A stretch of DNA of 64,000 nt from Microbulbifer agarilyticus (GCF_020171345.1 NZ_JAIUZM010000001.1:1116001-1180000), one strand, 5' to 3'. Shown: positions 8,989 to 18,970, counted from the stretch's first letter. The notes: a model not told the origin generated them from the letters alone. Numbers and translations: made by a program.

Positions 8989-9087
8989 TCACGCCTGTTC
9001 CGCGTCGGCAAAGACGTCATATCCAACCGTCAGCCCCAGGGCCACCTTCCCACCGACGAAGTCGCTCCCCGCAACTAAACTGAACAT
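8989..9087 (-). other. Possible small ORF or barrel-gene remnant
   Basis: A 32-codon frame on the minus strand starts ATG at 9087 and contains the barrel-like segment DFVGGKVALGLTVGYDVF. AAGGA precedes the ATG but only two bases away, which is too close for good initiation. It may be a real tiny protein, the eroded end of an outer-membrane protein gene, or chance. It occupies most of the gap between the kinase and the transglycosylase gene. Confidence 0.2.
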
Positions 9088-9114
9088 ATTCCTTGATGAA
9101 GCCGGGATGGGCTG

Positions 9115-11544
9115 ATGCCAACCAATCTGCGAGCAATTTCGGGCCTGTACCTACTCTGCGCACTGCTATTTATTGGTGGCTGCGAGCGCACACCAGAAGA
9201 TTCAGGACCCCGAAAACAGACAGAGACCAGTACCGAATACGTTGAAGGCGGTGCGGACTCCACGGAGGCTGACGACGACACTGACGCCACGGCCATAAAT
9301 AGCGCTTCCGGTAAGCCCCATAAAAAGTTCAGCGGGAAGGCGGCACAAAAAGGTGATCTTCGCCCCAGTGCCACATGGGAACCAGAAACCTCTGGGGAAT
9401 ATCCGATTGGTGCGTTCAATAACTATGTCGAAACCGGTGACCTTGATGCGATCAAAAAGCGCGGCATGCTGCGCATTCTGGTAGACATCGCAAATACAGA
9501 CTCTTTGCACCGCGCGGCGACCCAGCAGGATATTGAGATCGAACTGGCAAGACAGAAAGCGGAAAAGCTGGGCCTCGAGCCCGTGGTTCTATTCGTGGAA
9601 AATTTTGACCGCCTCATTCCGCTATTGGTCGAAGGGAAGGGCGATATCATCGCCAACAATCTGGTGCCCACCGGGGAGCGCGCAGAGCTCATCGATTTTA
9701 GCAAAACCATCGGCAAGACCCATGACACCCTGGTTTCACACAAGGATATGCCCAAGGTCAAACCTGGCGATTCGCTGCAAGGAAAAACCCTCGTGGTCAC
9801 CAAGGGGACGGTTTTTGAGACACGCGGCAGGGAAATCGCCAAACAACACCCGGGTCTGAAACTTGAGGTGGTCACACAAAATTATGTCGAGCTGGCAATC
9901 GACGTTTCCATGGGGCATATCGACTTCACGGTGATCGATGAACAGATTTTCGATCTGGTGCAACAGTTCCGTGACAATATCAAAAAAAATGTGGTGTTTG
10001 AACGGGAAGACCCGCTGACCATCGGTATTCGCAAAGACTCACCGCAGTTAAAGCAGGCACTCAATGAGGCCATCCGCAGCATCAAGCTGACCAGCCCCCA
10101 CACCCGCCATATTGGCGATCTGGATTCAATCAAGGAACGCGGTGTAATCCGTGCGGTGACCCGCAACCATCCCGGCACCTATTTTATGTGGAAAGGGCGC
10201 GTGATGGGCTATGAATATGAATTACTGCAGCAATTTGCCAAGAGCCTCGGTGTGCGACTGGAAATTGTGGTTGCTCCCACGCACATGGAGATATTCACCA
10301 TGGTACGTGACGGCAAGGCAGATGTTGCTGCCAGTCTGATCTCCGACACCGAAGCGCGGGATGAAGCGGGTATGAACTTTGGCCCCCACTACATAAAGGC
10401 CGCGGTATCCATTGTTGGCCAGCCGGAGGACAAGTTAGAGAAACTGGAAGACTTGAATGGCAGAACCATCCATTTGCTGAAGTCCAGCAGCCAGTTCGAA
10501 GTGCTCATGACGCTAATGCAGGAGCGCCCCGAGTTCAGGGATTTAAAGATCGACATTCAGCTCGTTCCGGAGAATTTGACCATACCGCAGATTCTTGATC
10601 GTGTGGCCGATGGCGAGTATGACCTTACGATTGCCGATGATGTTACCGTCCGCCTGGAAAAACATTGGCGCGACGACATTGTGAAGATTTACGACCTCAA
10701 AATTGAAGATAATTTTTATGCGTGGATGGTACGGGAAAGCAATCCCCAGCTGCTCACCGCAATCGAGAAGTTCTTTAACAGCCCCAAAACCGTCAAACTG
10801 CGCGAAACACTGTACAAGAAATATTTTGACCATCCGCGTAGAACCCGGAATGAAATCAAGTCGCTCAGCGTGAAGGGCGAAATCTCCCCCTACGACGAGC
10901 TCATTAAAAAATATGCGGAGGAATTTAACTTCGACTGGCGACTGATCGTCGCACAAATGTTTCAGGAGAGTTCATTCGACCCCAAAGCGAAATCCTGGGT
11001 GGGTGCGCAGGGTCTGATGCAGGTGATGCCGGATACCGGCAAGCAGGTAGGTGAGAAGAACCTGTTCGACCCTGAAACCAGTGTGCGTGCCGGCCTGAAA
11101 TACCTGCGCTGGCTGTATCGTAAATTCGAGGACAAGGGGATCAGCCCCGAGAACCGAATGTGGTTTACCCTTGCCTCGTATAACGCGGGTCTCGGCCACG
11201 TATACGACGCGCAGGACCTGGCGGAAGAAAAAGGTTGGGACCGCAATGTCTGGTTTGGCAATGTGGAAAACGCGATGCTGCTGCTTTCGCAAAGGAAATA
11301 CTACTCCAAGGCACGCTACGGTTACGCACGCGGGCAGGAACCCTACGATTACGTACGCAAAATTTCCCAGCGCTTCCGCACTTACGCGGCGCTACTGGAG
11401 GCCTACCGTCGCCAACAGGACGTCAGCGCAATTCACTGCGTGCTGGCAGCAGCGTGGCCAGACTGGCTCGGCGGCTATGCTGCGCGTGCAGAACCCCGCT
11501 TCGCGCGGTGTGGACCTGCAGGGACACTGGCCAGCACCCGTTGA
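9115..11544 (+). CDS. MltF-like lytic transglycosylase with two solute-binding domains
   Basis: 809-residue lipoprotein: signal peptide with lipobox IGGC (Cys at about residue 23), an acidic low-complexity linker (about 24-100), two tandem family-3 solute-binding domains (about 115-330 and 340-575), and a C-terminal SLT lysozyme-like domain. The catalytic Glu is residue 618 in FQESSFDP, followed by GAQGLMQVMP and LASYNAGLGHV. Such proteins cleave the glycan backbone of peptidoglycan without water and are thought to be regulated by the binding domains. MltF normally has one such domain. The last roughly 45 residues (after LLEAYRRQQ) are Ala/Trp/Arg-rich and do not look like the family, suggesting a frame shift or lost stop near 11420. 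Confidence 0.85.
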   Translation: MPTNLRAISGLYLLCALLFIGGCERTPEDSGPRKQTETSTEYVEGGADSTEADDDTDATAINSASGKPHKKFSGKAAQKGDLRPSATWEPETSGEYPIGAFNNYVETGDLDAIKKRGMLRILVDIANTDSLHRAATQQDIEIELARQKAEKLGLEPVVLFVENFDRLIPLLVEGKGDIIANNLVPTGERAELIDFSKTIGKTHDTLVSHKDMPKVKPGDSLQGKTLVVTKGTVFETRGREIAKQHPGLKLEVVTQNYVELAIDVSMGHIDFTVIDEQIFDLVQQFRDNIKKNVVFEREDPLTIGIRKDSPQLKQALNEAIRSIKLTSPHTRHIGDLDSIKERGVIRAVTRNHPGTYFMWKGRVMGYEYELLQQFAKSLGVRLEIVVAPTHMEIFTMVRDGKADVAASLISDTEARDEAGMNFGPHYIKAAVSIVGQPEDKLEKLEDLNGRTIHLLKSSSQFEVLMTLMQERPEFRDLKIDIQLVPENLTIPQILDRVADGEYDLTIADDVTVRLEKHWRDDIVKIYDLKIEDNFYAWMVRESNPQLLTAIEKFFNSPKTVKLRETLYKKYFDHPRRTRNEIKSLSVKGEISPYDELIKKYAEEFNFDWRLIVAQMFQESSFDPKAKSWVGAQGLMQVMPDTGKQVGEKNLFDPETSVRAGLKYLRWLYRKFEDKGISPENRMWFTLASYNAGLGHVYDAQDLAEEKGWDRNVWFGNVENAMLLLSQRKYYSKARYGYARGQEPYDYVRKISQRFRTYAALLEAYRRQQDVSAIHCVLAAAWPDWLGGYAARAEPRFARCGPAGTLASTR

Positions 11545-11905
11545 GCCAAAGCGGCCCGAACGCGAGCAGCAGCACCCCGGGGTCACGGGTTTCTGTTCTA
11601 CCAAATGGCGACTCTTCTAGTCTGGAAGCACCGGCATCGACCAATATTGAGTCCCACATAGTGCCTTGTTACTCGTACGCAGGCGTTTGCAAGTCGCGTG
11701 CGCGCAAGACGCTACCGCCAGCCAGGCGATTTTTTCGCACAACTTTTCACCAGTTCAACTCCCAATTGACACATTTCAGCTCTATAATGCGCGCGCTTTG
11801 GCCGGATAGCCGCTGTATTCCTCTCAGCCCAGCCCCCGCCTGACCTTATTCTCCGGTGTGACCCGACGGTTGCGCCCAATCACGCATTACGCCCAGAGGC
11901 CCCCT
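11545..11905 (+). promoter_or_regulatory. Intergenic region with typA -10 box
   Basis: 361 bases without a convincing gene. TATAAT at 11783-11788 is followed by a GC-rich discriminator (GCGCGCGC), the form seen at growth-rate-controlled promoters, and lies about 120 bases upstream of typA. A TTGACA at 11766 is only 11 bases away, too close to be its -35. The remainder shows nothing recognisable. Confidence 0.4.
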
Positions 11906-13714
11906 GTGATAGACAATCTTCGCAATATCGCGATCATCGCCCACGTTGACCACGGCAAGACCACCTTGGTGGACAAGCTGCTGCAGCAGTCCGGCACCCT
12001 CGACCGCCGCAGCGCCGATTCCGAGCGCGTGATGGACTCCAACGATCAGGAAAAAGAGCGCGGTATTACCATCCTCGCCAAGAACACCGCGATCAACTGG
12101 AACGATTACCGTATCAACATCGTGGATACCCCTGGGCACGCCGACTTCGGTGGTGAGGTAGAGCGCGTGCTGTCTATGGTGGACTCGGTGCTGCTGCTGG
12201 TAGACGCGGTAGACGGCCCCATGCCACAGACCCGCTTCGTAACCCAGAAGGCATTCGAGCAGGGCCTGAACCCGATCGTGGTTATCAACAAGATCGACCG
12301 CCCGGGCGCGCGCCCAGACTGGGTAATGGACCAGGTATTCGACCTGTTCGACAGCCTCGGCGCCACCGATGAGCAGCTGGACTTCCCGGTAATCTACGCC
12401 TCTGCCCTGAACGGCATCGCCGGCACCGACGAAACCGATATGGCGGACGACATGACCCCGCTGTTCCAGATGATCGTCGACAAGGTTGAGCCGCCCAAGG
12501 TTGACCAGGACGGCCCCTTCCAGATGCAGATCTCCGCGCTGGACTACAACAGCTACGTGGGCGTAATCGGTGTTGGCCGCATCACCCGCGGCACCCTGAA
12601 GCCGAACCAGCAGACCGTGGTACTCGACCGCGAAGGCAACTCCCGCAAGGCCAAGGTTCTGCAGGTCATGGGTTACCTGGGCCTGGAGCGTGTGGAAGTG
12701 GAACAAGCCAGCGCCGGTGACATCGTTTGTATTACCGGTGTCGGTGAGCTGAATATTTCCGACACCCTGTGCGATCCGGAAAACCCGGAAGTGTTGCCTG
12801 CACTGACCGTGGACGAGCCCACCGTAAGCATGACCTTCCAGGTAAATGACTCGCCGTTTGCCGGCCAGGACGGCAAGTACGTTACCAGCCGCAACATCAA
12901 GGAGCGCCTGGACCAGGAACTGATCCACAACGTGGCACTGCGTGTGGAGCAGGGCGATTCCCCGGACAAGTTCAAGGTATCCGGCCGTGGTGAGCTGCAC
13001 CTGTCGGTACTGATCGAATCCATGCGTCGCGAAGGCTTCGAGCTGGGTGTATCCCGTCCGGAAGTCGTACAGAAGATTGTCGACGGTGAAGTACAGGAGC
13101 CGTACGAGCAGGTAGTGATCGACGTCGAAGATCAGCACCAGGGTTCCATTATGGAAGAGCTGGGTCTGCGCAAGGCCGAACTCACTAACATGGAGCCGGA
13201 CGGCAAGGGCCGTGTGCGCCTGACCTTCGTGGTACCGTCCCGCGGCATGATCGGTTTCCGTAACCAGTTCCTCACCCTGACCAGCGGCTCCGGCATCATG
13301 ACCAGCATCTTCGACCACTACGGTCCGGTGAAGGAAGGCGATGTAACCAGCCGCATCAACGGTGTCCTGGTGTCCATGGTGAAAGGCAAAACCCTGGCTT
13401 ACGCGCTGTATGCACTGCAGGACCGCGGCCGTCTGTTCCTGGGCCACGGCGAGGAGATCTACGAGGGCCAGATCGTGGGCATCCACTCCCGCGACAACGA
13501 CCTAGTGGTAAACCCGACCAAGGCCAAGCAGCTCACTAACGTACGCGCCGCCGGCACCGACGAAGCCCTGACCCTGACGCCGCCAATTCGCCACACCCTT
13601 GAGCAGGCGCTGGAATTCATTGAAGACGACGAGCTGTGTGAGGTAACCCCGAACCACATCCGTCTACGCAAAAAAATCCTGCAGGAAAATATGCGCAAGC
13701 GCGCGAAGAAGTAA
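11906..13714 (+). CDS. typA: Ribosome-associated GTPase TypA/BipA
   Basis: Translational GTPase related to EF-G and LepA that helps 50S assembly and stress or low-temperature growth. The 602-residue product starts [20 protein letters not shown], matching the family exactly when GTG 11906 is used; upstream in-frame GTG 11858 would add 16 non-conserved residues. G1 [10 protein letters not shown]2 region RGITI, G3 [11 protein letters not shown] and G4 NKIDRP are all present, followed by domain II, EF-G-like domains III/V ([32 protein letters not shown]) and the TypA-specific C-terminal domain. A strong terminator follows. Confidence 0.97.
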   Translation: MIDNLRNIAIIAHVDHGKTTLVDKLLQQSGTLDRRSADSERVMDSNDQEKERGITILAKNTAINWNDYRINIVDTPGHADFGGEVERVLSMVDSVLLLVDAVDGPMPQTRFVTQKAFEQGLNPIVVINKIDRPGARPDWVMDQVFDLFDSLGATDEQLDFPVIYASALNGIAGTDETDMADDMTPLFQMIVDKVEPPKVDQDGPFQMQISALDYNSYVGVIGVGRITRGTLKPNQQTVVLDREGNSRKAKVLQVMGYLGLERVEVEQASAGDIVCITGVGELNISDTLCDPENPEVLPALTVDEPTVSMTFQVNDSPFAGQDGKYVTSRNIKERLDQELIHNVALRVEQGDSPDKFKVSGRGELHLSVLIESMRREGFELGVSRPEVVQKIVDGEVQEPYEQVVIDVEDQHQGSIMEELGLRKAELTNMEPDGKGRVRLTFVVPSRGMIGFRNQFLTLTSGSGIMTSIFDHYGPVKEGDVTSRINGVLVSMVKGKTLAYALYALQDRGRLFLGHGEEIYEGQIVGIHSRDNDLVVNPTKAKQLTNVRAAGTDEALTLTPPIRHTLEQALEFIEDDELCEVTPNHIRLRKKILQENMRKRAKK

Positions 13715-13728
13715 TTCTTCGGAGACAG

Positions 13729-13757
13729 AAAAAACGGGCCCAATGGCCCGTTTTTTT
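13729..13757 (+). terminator. Rho-independent terminator of typA
   Basis: CGGGCC-CAAT-GGCCCG stem flanked by an A-run and seven T, 15 bases after the typA stop. Confidence 0.92.
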
Positions 13758-13821
13758 ATCGGCGTTGCAATGTGCTCACGGCAGCTCTCGTCTGCCAGGC
13801 AGCACCGTTGACGACGCAAAC

Positions 13822-13850
13822 AAAAAAGCGCCCCGAAGGGCGCTTTTTTT
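13822..13850 (-). terminator. Bidirectional terminator of the TonB receptor gene
   Basis: GCGCCC-CGAA-GGGCGC stem with A6 and T7 flanks, 23 bases past the receptor stop on the minus strand; it would also stop read-through from typA. Confidence 0.9.
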
Positions 13851-13872
13851 ACTTCCGGATCAGGCGAGTTGA

Positions 13873-16404
13873 TTAGAACTCGTAACCCGCCTTGAGGTAG
13901 TAGAAGCCACCGCCAATGCCATAAGGCGAGGTTTCGTAGTAAATACCACCCAGTACATTGTCCGGCGCGCCGACGATGGAGCCATCGATCTTGCCGCCCA
14001 TGTTGTCAAACAGGTTGGACGCACCGGCTGTCAGGGAAACGGATTCCGCCGCCTGGTAGGAAACCTCCATGTCCATGGTGAACTCGGAGCCCAACTGCTC
14101 GCCAAACCAGTCGGCGTGAACCCCTACATACTCACCGTAGAAGTTGGTGCGCACGAAGGCGCTGAGCTTGTCCCAGTTCTGCGCCACGGTGAAGGAAGCG
14201 CGATGCTCCGGCAGTCCGCGCTCCAGGCGAACGGCCTTACAGATCTCACCCTGGTCATTCAGGAAGGCACCACCACAGGTGGCATCTCCGCCGTTGACCT
14301 CGGTCTTGGTCCAGTTGTAGGCCAGGCTGAAGTCCGTGACACCGTCGAACAGTTCCGCACCGTAGGTTGCCACTACATCGACACCGGTGGTTTCGGTATC
14401 GAAATCATTGGCGAAGTAGTTGATCTGTCCGATCAGCTCCGGGTTGGGCACACCCGCTGCCGCCATGGCCGCGCGCTGGGCGTCGGTAGGTGCGGCGTTG
14501 TCGGTCAGTGCAATGCGGTCTTCCACTTCGATGTAATAGGCATCGATGGTCACATCGACATCCCCTGCGGACATGACCAGGCCGGTGGCGAAGTTAACCG
14601 ACTCTTCCGGCGTCAACTCTGCCTCACCCAGCTTGGGCGCCGGCAGGGTTTGCGCCTGGGTCAACTGGCCACCAACGATGGAAGTCTGGGTATTGACCAC
14701 AGAAGCCTGCCCCATGGTGGGCGCACGGAAACCGGTGCTGTGGGAGCCGCGCCAGGCGACGTTGTCGGTCAGCTGCCAGTTGAAGGTCAACTTGTAGTTG
14801 GCGGTATCACCGAAGGTGTCGAAGTCCTCGTAGCGCAGGGCACCGCCCAGCAACAGGTCGTCGGTCAGCTGGTTCTCTACATCCACATAGAGGGCATAGT
14901 TGCTACGCTCTGCAGTGCCTGCAGAATCAATCGAGAATCCGGCAAAACCGTGCGAGCCGATATTGAAGCCCTGGTCGGCCAGCGGCCCCACCTGCCAGGA
15001 CATGCCTTCGCCAGCGATAATCTGGAAGGACTCGTCACGCCACTCGGTACCCATGGCGAGGCTGAGGGTATCGAACTGCTTTTGCACGTCGAAGTTTAGG
15101 GTCTTTTCCAGCTGGATGTAGGCGCCGGTATCGAAATTGCGCTTGCTGTCCGGGCCAAATGACGGGTTGATAGTATTGTTCAGGCCAAATTGCGCCTCAT
15201 TGCGACCAACAGAGGCGCTGACATCGTAATTCCAGCCCTGCATGAAACCATCGCTAAACTCACCGCGGCGACCTGCAGTAATGGAGTTGTCGGTAATGTC
15301 ACCGACAAAGCGCGGGGTGTAACCACCGGGAATCATCTTGTTGAAGACGAAGCAGTTATCGTCCGCGGTCAGCCCAGAAGTCACCATGTCGGAACCATCC
15401 GCCAGCGGCACGGTGCGGTAGGCATCGCAGCTCGCGGCGTTGCCATCCAAGGCACCAACCAAGCGAACATCCCCAGTCGTGTAAACGCCGTCACGGCCAT
15501 TCGGGTTGCGGTAATAGAAGCCGCCGTCCACCGTGCGGGTTGAATGATTACCGAACGCATAAATTTCGCTGCCGTCTTGCAGATCGATACCGAAATTCGC
15601 AAACAGAGTCAGGTCATCGTCAATCTTGGGTGAACCCCAGATCTGTGCCGGTGCCGCCACGGCGGTGTTGCCGGCATCAATCATTTCCTGGGCGTCAGGC
15701 CGCTGAACTGAGCGTGACGTGTCGTCGACATTCTTCATCTGGAAGCTCAGATTCAGGAAGCCGGCATCGGTCATGGGCATACCGTAGTTGCCGGAGATCG
15801 TCGTAGCCTGTCCATCGCCCTCAAAAAATTCCCCGCTTTTGACTTCCAGCGAGCCACCCTCGGCATCATCCTTCAGCACGAAGTTCATCACCCCGGCAAT
15901 GGCATCTGAACCGTACTGGGCCGCGGCGCCGTCACGCAGTACTTCAACCTGCTTGAGCGCAACGCTGGGGATTACGGAAATATCCGGGCCCTGGGCACCG
16001 TCGTTCAGGCCGCCGCCCTGGAAGGCAATGACAGAAGCGCGATGGCGGCGCTTGCCATTCACCAGGATCAGGGTTGAATCAGAGGACAGGCCGCGCATGT
16101 TCACCGGGCGGATCATTGAGGCCGCGTCACTAATCGGTTGGTCATGCACGTTGAAAGAAGGCACCGAGCCCTTTAGCAAGTCGAGCATATCGCTGCTGCC
16201 GGATTTGGCCAGGTCATTCGCATTGAGTACATCCACCGGTACTGGGGATTCCGATACCGACCGGGCTTTAGTTCTGGTACCGACCGTAACCACTTCTTCC
16301 AGAATTTCCTGGCTTTCTCCGCTGGTCTGCGCAAATGCTGGCATGCCTAAGCTACCAGCCAATGCAACAAGGGAAAGAGAAGTTACTATTCCTTGCACCG
16401 TCAT
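13873..16404 (-). CDS. TonB-dependent outer-membrane receptor
   Basis: 843-residue gated barrel for import of an unknown substrate driven by TonB-ExbBD. Signal peptide 1-25 (ending PAFA), TonB box EEVVTVGTRT at about 36, plug domain (about 50-170) with NMRGLSSDSTLILVNGKRRH and VEVLRDGAAAQYGSDAIAGVMNFVLK, then a barrel ending in KAGYEF with a C-terminal Phe. ATG 16404 has GGAGAG five bases upstream. It stands alone; no adjacent transporter, hydrolase or regulator reveals the substrate. The 268-base upstream gap (16405-16672) is AT-richer but shows no clear operator. Confidence 0.95.
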   Translation of the reverse strand: MTVQGIVTSLSLVALAGSLGMPAFAQTSGESQEILEEVVTVGTRTKARSVSESPVPVDVLNANDLAKSGSSDMLDLLKGSVPSFNVHDQPISDAASMIRPVNMRGLSSDSTLILVNGKRRHRASVIAFQGGGLNDGAQGPDISVIPSVALKQVEVLRDGAAAQYGSDAIAGVMNFVLKDDAEGGSLEVKSGEFFEGDGQATTISGNYGMPMTDAGFLNLSFQMKNVDDTSRSVQRPDAQEMIDAGNTAVAAPAQIWGSPKIDDDLTLFANFGIDLQDGSEIYAFGNHSTRTVDGGFYYRNPNGRDGVYTTGDVRLVGALDGNAASCDAYRTVPLADGSDMVTSGLTADDNCFVFNKMIPGGYTPRFVGDITDNSITAGRRGEFSDGFMQGWNYDVSASVGRNEAQFGLNNTINPSFGPDSKRNFDTGAYIQLEKTLNFDVQKQFDTLSLAMGTEWRDESFQIIAGEGMSWQVGPLADQGFNIGSHGFAGFSIDSAGTAERSNYALYVDVENQLTDDLLLGGALRYEDFDTFGDTANYKLTFNWQLTDNVAWRGSHSTGFRAPTMGQASVVNTQTSIVGGQLTQAQTLPAPKLGEAELTPEESVNFATGLVMSAGDVDVTIDAYYIEVEDRIALTDNAAPTDAQRAAMAAAGVPNPELIGQINYFANDFDTETTGVDVVATYGAELFDGVTDFSLAYNWTKTEVNGGDATCGGAFLNDQGEICKAVRLERGLPEHRASFTVAQNWDKLSAFVRTNFYGEYVGVHADWFGEQLGSEFTMDMEVSYQAAESVSLTAGASNLFDNMGGKIDGSIVGAPDNVLGGIYYETSPYGIGGGFYYLKAGYEF

Positions 16405-16672
16405 ATTGTCTCTCCAGTTAGCACTATGTATTTCTTATATGGCCAAAATTCGCCGTGTGGATTTCTATTGACGAAATTGGCTTGATGAAAGCAAAGGGCT
16501 ATTTAATTCCTCTACTGACCGGTTGATTGGAAAACATTAACGGGGGGAAGTCCACCACTAAACAGAACATGAATCTCTACGATGCGGAAAGAAAGTCACA
16601 AAAAACGCATAATCCACAAATGGCAAAAATTACAGAGAGGGGGCGGGCGCAAATACCCGGTTTTCGGCTCGA

Positions 16673-17236
16673 TCAAGCCGCGGGCGGTGCCGTGGCCACG
16701 AACGCAGAATCCTTGCCAGCCATTTCCAGCAAGCGCTGTAAATTGTCGTGCCCGTTAATGGAATAACGCTGGCGAAACTGCCCCCAGGCAGCCGCCACCG
16801 CGATGCGATAGTCGGCATCATTAAATTCGCCGAACACGGGCAACGGCGCCGAGTTCAGCTCGCCCAAAATCGATTCAACACGCTTTTGCTGACGGCGCGT
16901 GTATACATTTTCGTTCAGGTCCAAACCGGTACGCTCCAGCAGGAATAAATTGATCGCACTGTCCAGCAAGGTATTCGCAAGGCAATAGCGATCGAGATCT
17001 TGTATGTCGCCGATGAATTCCTGCCCCGCTTTTTCACGTATGTATTTTACGATACTCGTGGAGTCGGTGAGCCTGAGTGCACCATCTTCCAGGAACGGTA
17101 CGCGCAGGGTTGGAGTACCGGGATCTTTACTCGCATGAATATCCAGTTCGACCATTTCCCAATCGAGATTAGATTGCATCAGGGCAATACGGCAGTGGCG
17201 CACAAAGGGTGAAGTGAAGCTGCCAAAAAGTTTCAT
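16673..17236 (-). CDS. Glutathione S-transferase family protein
   Basis: 187-residue cytosolic protein. The N-terminal thioredoxin-like domain begins MKLFGSFTSPFVRHCRIAL and has the glutathione-binding cis-Pro region TLRVPFLEDGALRLTDSTSIVKYI; the C-terminal part is the all-helical GST domain. The frame extends upstream to 17353, but only from ATG 17236 does it match the family start. Ser/Cys near residues 8-15 suggest a beta/omega-like class. Substrate is unknown. Confidence 0.85.
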   Translation of the reverse strand: MKLFGSFTSPFVRHCRIALMQSNLDWEMVELDIHASKDPGTPTLRVPFLEDGALRLTDSTSIVKYIREKAGQEFIGDIQDLDRYCLANTLLDSAINLFLLERTGLDLNENVYTRRQQKRVESILGELNSAPLPVFGEFNDADYRIAVAAAWGQFRQRYSINGHDNLQRLLEMAGKDSAFVATAPPAA

Positions 17237-17315
17237 AACGCAGATGTTCCTTTTACAAATCCATACCCGGAAGACGTGATCTGCATCATGACGAAAAGAA
17301 AGATACGCGGCAAAT

Positions 17316-17340
17316 AAAAAAACGGGCCACCTGGCCCGTT
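17316..17340 (-). terminator. Terminator of the small barrel gene
   Basis: AACGGGCC-ACCT-GGCCCGTT stem followed on the minus strand by a U-tract (A-run from 17316); 25 bases after the stop of the outer-membrane protein gene. Confidence 0.88.
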
Positions 17341-17364
17341 CTTTCGTTGGCACTCAATCACCAA

Positions 17365-18141
17365 TTAGAAATTGAAGCGGGTACCCAGCTCAGCAACAAA
17401 GCTGCTCACTTCCATATCGAAGCGGGCATCGAAAAGATCCGCGTTGACGCGAATATCGTCGGTTTCGCGCCAGCGCAGGCCGCCGAATACGGTCAGCTGT
17501 TCGGTTGCATCGAAGTTAACGCCGGCCATTACCTGGTAGGCAAATACGCTGTCGTCGTCGTTGACGATCGTTACGCCAGACGGACGATACTCAACATCGA
17601 TGTCGGCGTTACCAATGCCAGCGCCGATGTAAGGCTTGAAGGGGCTACCCAGATCGAAGTCGTAATACACATTGGCAAATAGATAGCTTGCGTCGAACTC
17701 ACCGCGGCCGTCGGCGACCAGATCCGCAACGCTCACGCCCAGATTATCTGGCGCGCCAGTCACCAGAACACCGGCGTCTTCACTGCCCAGCGCGATACCC
17801 GCGGTGGCAACGTTGCTGTGGGATTCAACGTCGTTCATGGAGCGCGCATACTCCGCTTCAAAACGAACCTGGCCCATGTTGTAACCGAGTGTCAGACTGT
17901 ACGCGGTACCACTGTCGACATTGGTGTTCCAACCGACATCAGTACCCGCAGGGAGCGCAACGCCCGCCGGCAGGGTAGTGCCAGGACCGGTGACAAATTC
18001 ACTGCTGAAGCTGCCACTGGTAGCCGTATTGTCCATATTGCTGTAACCGATGTTACCGCCAATATAGAAATCCTCTGCCTGTGCAGAGATAGAAAGTGCG
18101 CTCATCGCCAGGGAAAGAATGAGTTTGTTTTTGCTGAACAT
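17365..18141 (-). CDS. Small outer-membrane beta-barrel protein
   Basis: 258 residues with a signal peptide (MFSKNKLILSLAMSALSISAQA) and a mature chain of alternating strands: YIGGNIGYSNM, YSLTLGYNMGQVRFEAEYARS, KPYIGAGIGNADIDVEYR, VFAYQVMAGVNF, LTVFGGLRWRETDDIRV, and a C-terminal FVAELGTRFNF with the Phe recognised by BAM. This resembles the 8-stranded OmpA/OmpX-type opacity porin-like family; function unassigned. The AT-rich 283-base region upstream (18142-18424) should hold its promoter, but no hexamer pair stands out. Confidence 0.85.
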   Translation of the reverse strand: MFSKNKLILSLAMSALSISAQAEDFYIGGNIGYSNMDNTATSGSFSSEFVTGPGTTLPAGVALPAGTDVGWNTNVDSGTAYSLTLGYNMGQVRFEAEYARSMNDVESHSNVATAGIALGSEDAGVLVTGAPDNLGVSVADLVADGRGEFDASYLFANVYYDFDLGSPFKPYIGAGIGNADIDVEYRPSGVTIVNDDDSVFAYQVMAGVNFDATEQLTVFGGLRWRETDDIRVNADLFDARFDMEVSSFVAELGTRFNF

Positions 18142-18424
18142 AAATACACTCCGAAATTTGCGATTCGATTTAGATCGTTTATTTGATCTTTGTCATTGAA
18201 GGTTGCGCTTGGAGTACGGGCGCAGCAAATGTGCGGATTGATTGCAGGGGGGGCAAATTTGAAAAATCGTGAAGCAGTTGGAACTTCAGAATATTGGTTC
18301 GCGCTGGATTGATCTAAACAAAATTTGCTTGCGTAGATATAGGCTTAATTTATAAAAATTTGGCACCGATTCACACGCTCAGAAATTTCGACACGAACCC
18401 AGCGTGCGCCAATTTTTGTTAAAC

Positions 18425-18970
18425 CTAATCCGCCCAATCGTGTCCGTTTTGATTTTCTGGAAAAAAACGCGCATCCACTTTGCGCCAGGTGGCGAGCGCC
18501 GCGCGCGAGTGCAGGCTTACGGTCAGCTGCAAAAAGTCGTCCTGGGCGGCGCGCAGGGCGGCTAGCCCCTGGTGGGCAGCAATTTCATGGGGAAAGCGGT
18601 TGGTACCGGCGCCGAGCGCTGGAAACAGCAGGCGGCGCAATCCACGCTCTCTGGCGAGCGCCAGCACGCTGTCGTAACACGCGCGCAGTTGCGCCACCAC
18701 TTGTGCCCCCCACTGGTCACCACTACTCCACTGAGGGGTGACTGTATGGATCAGATGATTCACCAGTAGATTGGGTGCGGCGCTCATCCGGGCCTCGCCC
18801 ACCGGGCACTCGGGCAGTTGCGAGCATTCACTGACCAACTCGTCACCGGCGCGATCATAGATCTGTGCGGACAGGCCGCGGCCCCGAATCAGGTGCTTGT
18901 GGGCGGGACACACCAGTGCATCGGCCTCCAGACTGAGAACATCTTCACAAATCAGTAGCAGCCGCCCCAT
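18425..18970 (-). CDS. Macrodomain protein
   Basis: 181-residue predicted ADP-ribose-binding or ADP-ribosyl hydrolase protein. Residues 1-25 form the first strand and ligand loop (LLICEDVLSLEADALVCPAHKHL), and the second conserved loop is LFPALGAGTNRFPHEIAAHQGLAAL. The usual NAAN motif is replaced by CPAH, so catalytic activity is uncertain; binding of ADP-ribose-like ligands is inference from the fold. It is divergent from the diguanylate cyclase gene with an 81-base gap. Confidence 0.75.
   Translation of the reverse strand: MGRLLLICEDVLSLEADALVCPAHKHLIRGRGLSAQIYDRAGDELVSECSQLPECPVGEARMSAAPNLLVNHLIHTVTPQWSSGDQWGAQVVAQLRACYDSVLALARERGLRRLLFPALGAGTNRFPHEIAAHQGLAALRAAQDDFLQLTVSLHSRAALATWRKVDARFFPENQNGHDWAD

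Noticed and set aside
11766-11788. TTGACA...TATAAT as a complete typA promoter
   Set aside because: Spacer of 11 bases is too short; only the -10 box is kept as plausible.
11846-13486. 546-codon open frame antisense to typA
   Set aside because: Shadow of a highly biased, GC-rich gene; Val/His/Gln-rich translation with no domain.
13729-13850. Two adjacent hairpins as a structured RNA
   Set aside because: Each is an ordinary intrinsic terminator serving convergent typA and the TonB receptor gene.
14116-15099. 327-codon antisense frame within the TonB receptor gene
   Set aside because: The receptor frame is complete with signal peptide and C-terminal Phe.
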